This document shows, in pieces, positions 54,246 to 62,236 of a stretch of DNA of 64,000 bases. The first letter of the stretch is position 1, and each line of letters opens with the position of its first letter. The stretch comes from DRPN01 sp964599235 (lineage in GTDB: Bacteria > Bacteroidota > Bacteroidia > Bacteroidales > VadinHA17). The position numbers and the translations under genes are program-made. The notes beneath the pieces are model-generated. The model was not told the origin of the DNA and did not search any database. It saw only the letters and a program-made list of their open reading frames with translations. The DNA lies in assembly GCA_964599235.1 (NCBI GenBank), contig CAZRDX010000010.1, forward strand, positions 7,901-71,900, read 5' to 3'.

Positions 54246-54253
54246 TATCTTTG
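54246..54253 (+). promoter_or_regulatory. -7 promoter element for the BNR-GH105 gene
   Basis: TATCTTTG is a perfect TAnnTTTG match 19 bp before the start codon at 54273. It implies a very short untranslated leader. The -33 region is weak. Confidence 0.45.
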
Positions 54254-54272
54254 AGGGGAAATCTTTGGATCT

Positions 54273-56603
54273 ATGAGAACTTCCGTTCGTATCTTCTTAT
54301 ACCTTATATTGGTCGTTCCCGCGATGTCTCTCTCCGCCCAGAGAGGGGTTGATTACCTTGATCTCGGGGAGGGTGCCTGGTGCTGGTTTTCCGATCCCCG
54401 TGCCGTGTATGACAGTGTTACGGGCAGGATCGTTTTTGCACGCACTGCCTCCAACGGGGATCTTGTAGTGGCTACGTATGATCCTGCCACCGCCGTCCTG
54501 GATTCGACGGTCGTGATGCCGCATTTCCAGAAGGATGATCATACGGTGCCCTCGATCCTGTTTCTGCCTGACGGGCGGCTGATGCTGTTCTTCACCCGTC
54601 ACAACGGAGGTTTCTACTATACGCGTTCGTTGCGGCCGCATGATATCTCCGCCTTTGAGGAAGTGCGGATGCGTGATCTCGGCAACATGATGTGTTATAC
54701 CAATCCGGTGCTGCTGCGCGAAGAGCATGACCGTATCTATGTCTTTTTCAGGGGGGGGACCGACTCGAAACCGTCGTTCATCTGGTCGGATGACTTGGGG
54801 GAGAGCTGGTCGTCTCCCCGTACGCTGGTCTCCAGGCCGGGGGCTGCTGTCACCAACCGCCCTTATACCAAAGTGTACAGCGACGACAGGTCCACCATAT
54901 GGTTTGCTTTTACCGACGGTCATCCCCGGAAAGAACCGTGTAACTCGATCTATTTCCTGGCTTACCGGAAGGGCAAGTTTTATGATGCTGCGGGGAACGT
55001 GCTGGGGGATACCTCCGCTTTGCCTCTTGACCAGAACATGATCCCCCGTGTATACGACGGCGAGAAGACGCGGGTGCGTGCCTGGATCTGGGATCTGGCT
55101 GCCGACAGGGAGGGGCACCCCGTCCTGACCTATGCTACCTTTCCCGAGGATGCGCTGCACGTGTACCATTATGCCCGGTGGAACGGAACGTCATGGGAGA
55201 ACCACCGGATCTGCCGCGGCGGGAAATGGTTCCCGCGTTACCCGGGGAAGAAGGAGGATAAAGAGCCGGAACCCCACTATTCGGGAGGCGTCGTATTGGA
55301 CCCGCAGGATCCTTCGGTGGTATATCTCTCGCGCCCCCATGATGATATTTTTGAGATCGAGTGCTGGACAACCCCCGACCAGGGGACCAGCTGGCACCAT
55401 ACGGCCGTGACAAGGCATTCCGAACACGACAATGTGCGGCCTTTTGTGGTGCGGGACCATCCTGCCGGCCTGCATCCTCAGGTGTTGTGGATGAATATGT
55501 CCGTGTACCGTCACTATACCGATTTTCGTTCCACCATCCGGGGCGATCTCGCTGCTCCTCTATTTTCGGGAGTGATGGTGAAAGATTCCGTGAAGCGGGT
55601 GATGCGGGCCGTGGCCGACTGGGAGATCGGTCATTTTGATCCTCCCAGTCATCATCCTCTCGACTGGACCAACGGGGCCCTGTACGCCGGGATCTTTGCC
55701 TGGTCGCAGATAAGTGACGACCCGGAATACCTCGGTTTCCTCGAACGCATCGGCCGGAGGTATGGCTGGCAGCCCGGCTTCCGTATGTACCATGCCGACG
55801 ATCTGGTGGTCCCCCAGACTTTTCTTGATATCTACCGCCTGAAAAAGGATGAGCGCATGCTGGCACCATCCCGGGCGCGGGCCTGCTGGATCGTCGAGCA
55901 TCCTTCCAGGGCTTCGCTTGACTTCCGTAACTTCACCCCCTATACCACCGACCGGTGGTCGTGGTGTGATGCCCTCTTCATGGCCCCTCCGTTCTTTGCC
56001 CGTCTTTACGTCCTGACGGGGGACAAGAAGTTCTACCGCTTCATGGACAAAGAGTTCCATTCTACGTACGATTATCTTTATGATCCGGAAGACCATCTCT
56101 TTTACCGTGATAGCCGTTATTTCGACAAGCGGGAGGCCAACGGGAAGAAGGTCTTCTGGGGCCGGGGTAACGGCTGGGTGATGGGCGGCCTGGTACGGAT
56201 TCTCCAGCAATTGCCGGAAAATCAAAAGGGACGTGACTTTTATGAACAGCTTTTCCGGGAGATGGCGGCCAGGGTGGCTCTCCTGCAGGACAGTGCGGGC
56301 TACTGGCATGCCAGCCTGCTGGATCCGGCTTCCTATCCGGCGCCCGAGACCAGCGCAACGGGTTTCTTTGTCTATGCCCTGGCCTGGGGAGTGCGGGAAG
56401 GACTGCTTGATGAGGCCACTTACATGCCCGTGGTCAGGAAAGGATGGGCAGCCCTGGTGCGCGCCGTCCATGCCGACGGCAAACTGGGATGGGTCCAGCC
56501 CATCGGTGCCGACCCGCGGAAAGTGACCAGAGAGATGACCGAAGTATACGGGGCCGGCGCATTCCTGCTGGCCGGATCTCAGGTGTACCGCCTGGCGAAG
56601 TGA
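54273..56603 (+). CDS. Fusion of a BNR-type beta-propeller and a GH105/GH88-like hydrolase
   Basis: The 776-residue exported protein has a signal peptide ending SLSAQ (about 23). Residues about 25-430 form a BNR_4-like propeller (GAWCWFSDPRAVY, DDHTVPSILFLPDGRLMLFFTRHN, FIWSDDLGESWSSPRTL, PDQGTSWHHTAVT). Residues about 440-776 form an alpha/alpha-barrel of the GH88/GH105 type, with DDLVVPQTFLDIYRL, DRWSWCDALFMAPPFFARLY and the WGRGNGWVMGGLVRIL signature. GH105 and GH88 enzymes remove unsaturated uronic acids left by polysaccharide lyases, from pectins, ulvan or glycosaminoglycans. The propeller is related to those of some lyases and sialidases and might be a second catalytic or a binding domain. 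No frameshift is seen at the junction. Confidence 0.85.
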   Translation: MRTSVRIFLYLILVVPAMSLSAQRGVDYLDLGEGAWCWFSDPRAVYDSVTGRIVFARTASNGDLVVATYDPATAVLDSTVVMPHFQKDDHTVPSILFLPDGRLMLFFTRHNGGFYYTRSLRPHDISAFEEVRMRDLGNMMCYTNPVLLREEHDRIYVFFRGGTDSKPSFIWSDDLGESWSSPRTLVSRPGAAVTNRPYTKVYSDDRSTIWFAFTDGHPRKEPCNSIYFLAYRKGKFYDAAGNVLGDTSALPLDQNMIPRVYDGEKTRVRAWIWDLAADREGHPVLTYATFPEDALHVYHYARWNGTSWENHRICRGGKWFPRYPGKKEDKEPEPHYSGGVVLDPQDPSVVYLSRPHDDIFEIECWTTPDQGTSWHHTAVTRHSEHDNVRPFVVRDHPAGLHPQVLWMNMSVYRHYTDFRSTIRGDLAAPLFSGVMVKDSVKRVMRAVADWEIGHFDPPSHHPLDWTNGALYAGIFAWSQISDDPEYLGFLERIGRRYGWQPGFRMYHADDLVVPQTFLDIYRLKKDERMLAPSRARACWIVEHPSRASLDFRNFTPYTTDRWSWCDALFMAPPFFARLYVLTGDKKFYRFMDKEFHSTYDYLYDPEDHLFYRDSRYFDKREANGKKVFWGRGNGWVMGGLVRILQQLPENQKGRDFYEQLFREMAARVALLQDSAGYWHASLLDPASYPAPETSATGFFVYALAWGVREGLLDEATYMPVVRKGWAALVRAVHADGKLGWVQPIGADPRKVTREMTEVYGAGAFLLAGSQVYRLAK

Positions 56604-56786
56604 ACCAGCCGGGTATGGCCATCGTGATGGCCGGGAAAGAACACAACGGGATCCCTCCGTGGTCGGGCAATAAAGGTCGGGCAACCTGCAAAGAACCACA
56701 GCTGTGATGCACAAAAACATATATGTCCTGACTGAAATAGAAAAATAACGCTCCGGCGGTAAAAAAGCTTTCACGATAAAAAAATC

Positions 56787-58463
56787 ATGAAGATGGGCGA
56801 AGGTTTCGGATGGCTCGACATGGTGGTGGTGGTGCTCTATTTTGTCGGGATCACGGCCTATGGAGTATGGCTGACCCGCAAGGTGAAGAACAGCGACGGC
56901 TACTTTCGCGGGGAGCGGAAGTTCAGCAAATGGATCATGATCGCCCAGGGTTTTGGCGCGGGTACTCATTCCGAGAATTTCGTTGCCCAGACAGGGGCCA
57001 GCTATCAGATGGGGTTTGCTGCCATATGGTATCAGTGGAAGAACATGGTCATCACACCCTTCTACTGGCTGATCGCCCCTTGGTACCGGCGCAGTGAACG
57101 TACGACGGTGGGGGAGATCGTAGAAGACCGTTACGGAAAAGCCTTGGGTCTTTTCTATACCCTCTTTGCCATCTTCTTTTTCATCTTTGCCCAGGGAGCG
57201 ATGCTCAAAGGGGCCGGCAAGGTGATCTCGGTGGCCACGAATAATGCCATCTCTGCCGACGGAGTGGTCTATGCTATGACCGCAGCTTTCATTCTGTACA
57301 GTTTCTTCGGAGGACTGGTCTCTTCGGCTTATGCCACTTTCATTCAGGGATTCATGATCATTGTGCTTTCGGTGCTGCTTATCCCCCTGGGACTTCGAGA
57401 GCTGGGCGGTATGGAGGAGATGCGGCGTATGTTACCACCCGGATTTTTTACGCTGTTCAGTCCTGACCTGGGTATCGGGGCTTTCACCATTGCCATGCTG
57501 GCCCTCAACGGGGTGATCGGCATAACGGCCCAGCCGCACATGGTCTCGATGTGTGCTACAGGACGTACCGAGCGGGATGGCAGGATAGGTCAGACCTATG
57601 GCTCTTTTGTCAAGCGGCTGGTGACCATCGGCTGGGCATTCACGGGACTCATCGTGGCGGCCCTGGTGGTACGCAGCGGCATGCATCTCGACGATCCGGA
57701 GATGGCCTTCGGTTATGCCACCAGAACACTGCTGTTCCCCGGCCTGACCGGCCTGATGGTCGCCTCCATTCTGGCGGCCAACATGTCTTCGGCATCCAAC
57801 TTCATGGTCAACTCGGGAGCCCTCTTCACCCGGAACATCTATGCACAGTTCCGGCATTCTGCCTCCGATACCGAGCTCCTCTGGGCAGGCCGCGTCTCGA
57901 GCCTTGTCCTTACCGTGGCCGGTGTGCTCTTCGCACTTTATGTGAGCAGCGTCCTGCATGCTTTCCTCTTTGTGGAGACCATCGCCGCCTTCATGGGGAT
58001 CCTCGTGTTCGGCGGCATCGTCTGGAAAAGGGCCAACCGTTACGGTGCCCTGGCAGGGGTGGTGGCCGCTTTTGTCACCTACTACTGGTTGAACCACCAG
58101 GCCACGGGCAAATGGGAACTCGTATACCAGTGGCAGCCGGAACCTTTCGGCTGGGCCATGCTGACCGGCTTTCTGGTGCTCATTGCCGGCAGTCTGCTCA
58201 CACCTCCCGAGAAACAGGAAAGGATCGATCGTTTCTTTGGGAACATGTTGCTTCTTTCCGATCAACGGGATGAAAGGGGTGGAAAACCTCTGGCGGCTGA
58301 CCACGGACATGATCTGTTGTTGCTCGACCTGCCCTCGTGGTTCACCAGAGAGCGTTGGAGAGGCTTCTTCCGCAGATACCGGGAGGACTGGGCAGGTTTC
58401 CTCGTGGCATGGGCTTTTGTGGGAGTGCTCGTGCTCCTGGCCTGGGGGATCCTGCAGATATGA
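56787..58463 (+). CDS. Sodium:solute symporter (SSS family)
   Basis: The 558-residue inner-membrane protein has about 13-14 hydrophobic helices and the SSS pattern: GFGWLDMVVVVLYFVGITAYGVWLTRK at the N-terminus, a DGYFRGERKFSKWIMIAQGFGAGTHSENFVAQTG loop, YSFFGGLVSSAYATFIQGFMII, and LTGLMVASILAANMSSASNFMVNSGALFTRNIY, which carries the conserved Ser residues near the Na2 site. SSS members import sugars, sialic acid and other small molecules with sodium. In this cluster it probably imports a monosaccharide or amino sugar released by the neighbouring hydrolases. The NagA-type gene follows after 19 bp, supporting cotranscription. Substrate specificity cannot be read. Confidence 0.9.
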   Translation: MKMGEGFGWLDMVVVVLYFVGITAYGVWLTRKVKNSDGYFRGERKFSKWIMIAQGFGAGTHSENFVAQTGASYQMGFAAIWYQWKNMVITPFYWLIAPWYRRSERTTVGEIVEDRYGKALGLFYTLFAIFFFIFAQGAMLKGAGKVISVATNNAISADGVVYAMTAAFILYSFFGGLVSSAYATFIQGFMIIVLSVLLIPLGLRELGGMEEMRRMLPPGFFTLFSPDLGIGAFTIAMLALNGVIGITAQPHMVSMCATGRTERDGRIGQTYGSFVKRLVTIGWAFTGLIVAALVVRSGMHLDDPEMAFGYATRTLLFPGLTGLMVASILAANMSSASNFMVNSGALFTRNIYAQFRHSASDTELLWAGRVSSLVLTVAGVLFALYVSSVLHAFLFVETIAAFMGILVFGGIVWKRANRYGALAGVVAAFVTYYWLNHQATGKWELVYQWQPEPFGWAMLTGFLVLIAGSLLTPPEKQERIDRFFGNMLLLSDQRDERGGKPLAADHGHDLLLLDLPSWFTRERWRGFFRRYREDWAGFLVAWAFVGVLVLLAWGILQI

Positions 58464-58482
58464 AACATCAAGCGAACATCCT

Positions 58483-59643
58483 ATGACCGAACTTACCGGA
58501 TATTGGTTCACGGGTACATGGTATCTGAGGATCTCCGTCGACGCAGAGGGACGCATCATCTCCGTGGTGAAGGAAAAAGCGGGGGAAGTGCCTGCGGAAG
58601 GACCTTTTCTGGCCCCCGGTTTTTTTGACAACCAGGTCAATGGTTATCTGGGGGTGGAGTTCTCGGATCCTGCGCTTACGGCGGATGATCTGTTGCGGGT
58701 GGTGAGGGCGTTGCGCCGGGAAGGGGTGACCCGTTTCCTTCCTACGCTGATCACCGCTTCCGGCGAGGCGTTGGAACATTCTTTCCGTCTTCTTTCGGGT
58801 GCGGTGGAGCACTTTCCCGAGGTGGCGGCGGCTGTGCCGGGCTTCCATCTTGAGGGGCCTTACATCTCTCCCGCGGAGGGAGCCCGTGGAGCCCATTCCC
58901 CGGAACATATACGGCGTCCCGACTGGCGGGAGTTCACACGTTTTCAGCGGGCAGCGGGTGGCAGGATTCTTCAGGTGACACTTGCCCCGGAGGTGGAGGG
59001 AGCCCTTCCTTTCATCCGTAGGTGCCGCAGTGAGGGGATCGTGGTGGCCCTGGGTCATCACCAGGGGACAGCGGAAGAGATCAGCCGTGCCGCCGGAGCG
59101 GGAGCCCGGCTCGTTACCCATCTCGGCAACGGCATGGCCAACACCATCCATCGCTTCGAGAATCCTTTCTGGATGCAACTGGCCGACGACCGTCTTACCT
59201 GCACCCTCATCCTCGACGGCATCCATCTCAGGCCCGAGATGGTGAAGGTCTTCTACCGGGCCAAAGGTCCGCAACGCCTGATCCTCACTTCCGACACCAC
59301 CCGCCTGGCCGGACTGGCGCCGGGAGAATATGTCTGGGACGGCAAAGAGGTGATCCTCACAACGGAAGGGATGATACGTCTTAAAAAAGAAGGCTATTTT
59401 GCCGGTGCTTCCCTGCCGCTCAGAAAGGGCGTGGGCAACGTCATGAAGTTCGCGGGATGTACCCTCAGCGAGGCTATCAGGATGGTGACCTCTAATCCTG
59501 CGCGTTTCTATGGTATCAGCAAGGGGAAGATCCCACGAGAAGGGGAACGGGCCGATCTGGTCCTTTTCAGGGTCCGCAAAGGTGAGATCAGGATCCTGCA
59601 TACCGTGACCGGTAGATACAGTGCCCCGGGAGAAAGTGCATGA
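58483..59643 (+). CDS. nagA: N-acetylglucosamine-6-phosphate deacetylase (NagA type)
   Basis: The 386-residue amidohydrolase is read from the ATG at 58483. Earlier in-frame starts overlap the symporter gene. Conserved features align with E. coli NagA: APGFFDNQVNGYLGVEF (about 44-60), metal ligand Glu124 in FHLEGPYIS, His192 in ALGHHQGT, His213 in VTHLGNGMAN and catalytic Asp271 in TSDTTRLAG. It removes acetate from GlcNAc-6-P (or GalNAc-6-P in AgaA relatives) to feed glycolysis through NagB-type deaminase. No sugar kinase or NagB is in the window. Its position between a symporter and hydrolases indicates that the targeted glycan contains N-acetylated amino sugars. Confidence 0.88.
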   Translation: MTELTGYWFTGTWYLRISVDAEGRIISVVKEKAGEVPAEGPFLAPGFFDNQVNGYLGVEFSDPALTADDLLRVVRALRREGVTRFLPTLITASGEALEHSFRLLSGAVEHFPEVAAAVPGFHLEGPYISPAEGARGAHSPEHIRRPDWREFTRFQRAAGGRILQVTLAPEVEGALPFIRRCRSEGIVVALGHHQGTAEEISRAAGAGARLVTHLGNGMANTIHRFENPFWMQLADDRLTCTLILDGIHLRPEMVKVFYRAKGPQRLILTSDTTRLAGLAPGEYVWDGKEVILTTEGMIRLKKEGYFAGASLPLRKGVGNVMKFAGCTLSEAIRMVTSNPARFYGISKGKIPREGERADLVLFRVRKGEIRILHTVTGRYSAPGESA

Positions 59644-59784
59644 TCAGGGGCAGGATAGGTGGTACGGGAGAAGCATGGTTCAGTTCCCGAAGTGCAGGGA
59701 ATATCGGGTTGCGGCCTTCGTTGGCAGATATTCGGCAGAGGGAACATTGTGATTTTTTTATCTTTCGCAGCAAAATTTCGGGTG

Positions 59785-62199
59785 ATGGGGTTGATCCGTT
59801 TTTTCTCCGCCGGGGTTGTTGTGCTGGGCTTTTGGTTGTTCCCTTCCTGCAGTCATACCGAAGAGTCTTCCACCTATCCAGAGGTGAGTGGTATCTATCC
59901 CCATCTGGCTATGTACAATTCGTCGGGTGAGTGCGGTCAGGGGGCGGTGGTTGCCTGGGCCGGACGTCTGTGGGTGGTCACCTATGCGCCGCATGCGCCT
60001 TACGGTTCGGATGATGGCCTTTACGAGATCGATAGTTCGCTGCACATGGTCCGCAGGCCGGAAAGCACCGGAGGGACCCCCGCCAACAGGATGATCCATG
60101 AGCCCTCCGGACAGCTTATCATTGGGCCTTACTTCATTGACAGTACCCGGAAAGTCAGGGTCATCCCCTATGAGAGCATGCCGGGGCGTCTCACGGCCAC
60201 GGCCGCCCACCTGACCGATCCTCGGCACAAGGTATATATGGCCACGATGGAAGAAGGCCTTTACGAGGTGGATGTACGGACACTTCATGTGAAGGTGCTC
60301 TTTCCTGACGGCAATGCGGATACGCTCCCCGGCATCGACCGGCCCCGCCTGCCCGGCGATCATGGTAAAGGGGCATACACAGGTCAGGGTGTGCTGGCCC
60401 GCTCCAACAACGGCAGCCACCGGGCGGCCGGGCTGATGAATTATCGCGGTCATGCCGGATGTCTGGCCGAATGGGACGGAAAACATCCCTGGAGAGTCGT
60501 TTTCCGTACTCCCTTCACCGAAGTGACGGGGCCCGGAGGGATATGTGGCAACGGGTGCAAGGAGGATCCGCTGTGGGCGGTGGGGTGGGACCATCGTTCA
60601 CTCCTGCTGGCTGTGCGTGAGGAAGGGCGCTGGTACACTTTTCGTCTGCCTAAGGCTTCGCTCACCTATGACGCCCCTCACGGATGGTTCACCGAATGGC
60701 CCCGCATCCGTTCTGTGGAAGGAGGCAGGATGCTGATGACCATGTTCGGGATGTTCTGGGATTTCCCGCACACCTTCAGCCTGCACCATACCGGCGGGAT
60801 TACCCCTCTCTCTTCTTTTCTGAAAATGGTGGTCGACTTCACCCGCTGGGGTGACCGGCTCGTTTTTGCCTGTGACGATGCTTCCACCCTGCAGAACCCT
60901 TTCGTGGGAAGGTCACACTCCAACCTTTGGTTCGTCAGGCCGGAGGAGCTGACCCGCCTGGGGCCGGCGGAGGCGGCCGGGGCGCTCCTTTTTCAGGATA
61001 CTTTGCCGGCAGGTCGTCCTACCGATCCTTTCCTGGTCCATGGGTTTGAGGAAAAGATCCTGCATCTGCACAACGGCAGTCAGGGGATGGTCCGTCTTAC
61101 CCTGGAAGCCGATACGGCGGGGGAGGGGGCCTGGCATGTACTGCACAGGTTCTTCCTACAGCCGGGAGCGTATGTCTACTGGTCGTTGCCTGACGACAGG
61201 TCCATCCATTGGGTGCGGCTGGTCAGCAACCGGGCGGCAGGTCCGCTGAGTGCCTGGTTCTTCGTGGGGCGGGCTGGCACAGGGCAGGAGGAGGGGGAGG
61301 ATATCTTTCGTGTGCTGGCCCGTGCTTCTGAGGCCGGCGAGGCCGTCACAGGACTGGTGCGTCCCCTGGGCGATATGGCCGGCACCCTGGCCTTCCTGTG
61401 TCGGGATGAACGAGGCCAGGAAGAGGGGTTGCCCTACCGCATGGATGAGCGGCTGCAGCTGCTGCCGGACAAAGAGGCAGAAGAGATCAGCGGGATGGTG
61501 GAACGCTTCGCCATACAGCCTTCCTTCGCCGTGGATGAAGCTTCCGTGATCCTCACAGGTCATGACGGCCGCAGGTACCGTGTGCCCTTCGGCGACAGTG
61601 TTTTCTTCCGAAAGATGCTTCCCCCGCAGCGCGGTCTGCGTGAGGTGGTTACCGAAAGATACCTTTTGAACGCCATGGGCACATTTTTCGAGGTGCCCCG
61701 CCCCTCGGCCGGCGGATACGGCGGCATGCGGCCCGTGGCTGCCCACGACCGTCTCATCACCGACTTCTGTTCCTGGCGGGGGATGCTCGTGCTCACCGGC
61801 GTCAGGAAAGATGCTCCTGCCGGTGATCACTGCTTCCGCAGCCGCGACGGACAGGCCGCACTCTGGCTCGGGAACGTCGACGACCTGTGGCACCTGGGTA
61901 AACCCCGGGGCTTCGGAGGCCCGTGGAAAGACACCCCCGTGAATGGCGACGAGACATCCGACCCCTACCTGATGTACGGCTATGACCGGAAAAAACTGTT
62001 CCTGCAAAGCGACCGTCCCGTGGAGATCACGGCCGAGGTATGCTTCGATAAGGATCTGCAGGAATGGGTCGCCCTGAAACGCTTTCACGTGGATGAACAG
62101 GGCACGACATGGAACTTCCCTGCAGGCTACCGGGCACGATGGATCCGTTTTGTGAGCAATGTCCCCTCTAGGGTCACAGCATATCTGGAATATTTTTAA
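59785..62199 (+). CDS. Lipoprotein with internally duplicated module, family not recognised
   Basis: The 804-residue lipoprotein (ATG at 59785, lipobox FPSC, Cys22) is not recognised. The first 280 residues look like a beta-propeller (GAVVAWAGRLWVVTYAPHAPYGSDDGLYEID). Two copies of an approximately 200-residue module follow, at about 290-493 and 598-803. The best-matching parts are DPFLVHGFEEKILHL...IHWVRLVSN and DPYLMYGYDRKKLFL...ARWIRFVSN, with GMFWDFP and GTFFEVP earlier in each copy. The ends of the modules resemble carbohydrate-binding beta-sandwiches. It is encoded between nagA and a GH2 gene, so a role in surface glycan binding or cleavage is plausible. A near-match promoter (TATCTTTC at 59771) lies 14 bp before the start. 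A longer in-frame start at 59659 precedes the lipoprotein signal and is rejected. Confidence 0.75.
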   Translation: MGLIRFFSAGVVVLGFWLFPSCSHTEESSTYPEVSGIYPHLAMYNSSGECGQGAVVAWAGRLWVVTYAPHAPYGSDDGLYEIDSSLHMVRRPESTGGTPANRMIHEPSGQLIIGPYFIDSTRKVRVIPYESMPGRLTATAAHLTDPRHKVYMATMEEGLYEVDVRTLHVKVLFPDGNADTLPGIDRPRLPGDHGKGAYTGQGVLARSNNGSHRAAGLMNYRGHAGCLAEWDGKHPWRVVFRTPFTEVTGPGGICGNGCKEDPLWAVGWDHRSLLLAVREEGRWYTFRLPKASLTYDAPHGWFTEWPRIRSVEGGRMLMTMFGMFWDFPHTFSLHHTGGITPLSSFLKMVVDFTRWGDRLVFACDDASTLQNPFVGRSHSNLWFVRPEELTRLGPAEAAGALLFQDTLPAGRPTDPFLVHGFEEKILHLHNGSQGMVRLTLEADTAGEGAWHVLHRFFLQPGAYVYWSLPDDRSIHWVRLVSNRAAGPLSAWFFVGRAGTGQEEGEDIFRVLARASEAGEAVTGLVRPLGDMAGTLAFLCRDERGQEEGLPYRMDERLQLLPDKEAEEISGMVERFAIQPSFAVDEASVILTGHDGRRYRVPFGDSVFFRKMLPPQRGLREVVTERYLLNAMGTFFEVPRPSAGGYGGMRPVAAHDRLITDFCSWRGMLVLTGVRKDAPAGDHCFRSRDGQAALWLGNVDDLWHLGKPRGFGGPWKDTPVNGDETSDPYLMYGYDRKKLFLQSDRPVEITAEVCFDKDLQEWVALKRFHVDEQGTTWNFPAGYRARWIRFVSNVPSRVTAYLEYF

Positions 62200-62236
62200 T
62201 TTAATGCGATAATAAAAAAGTGAAAATTACGGAATA

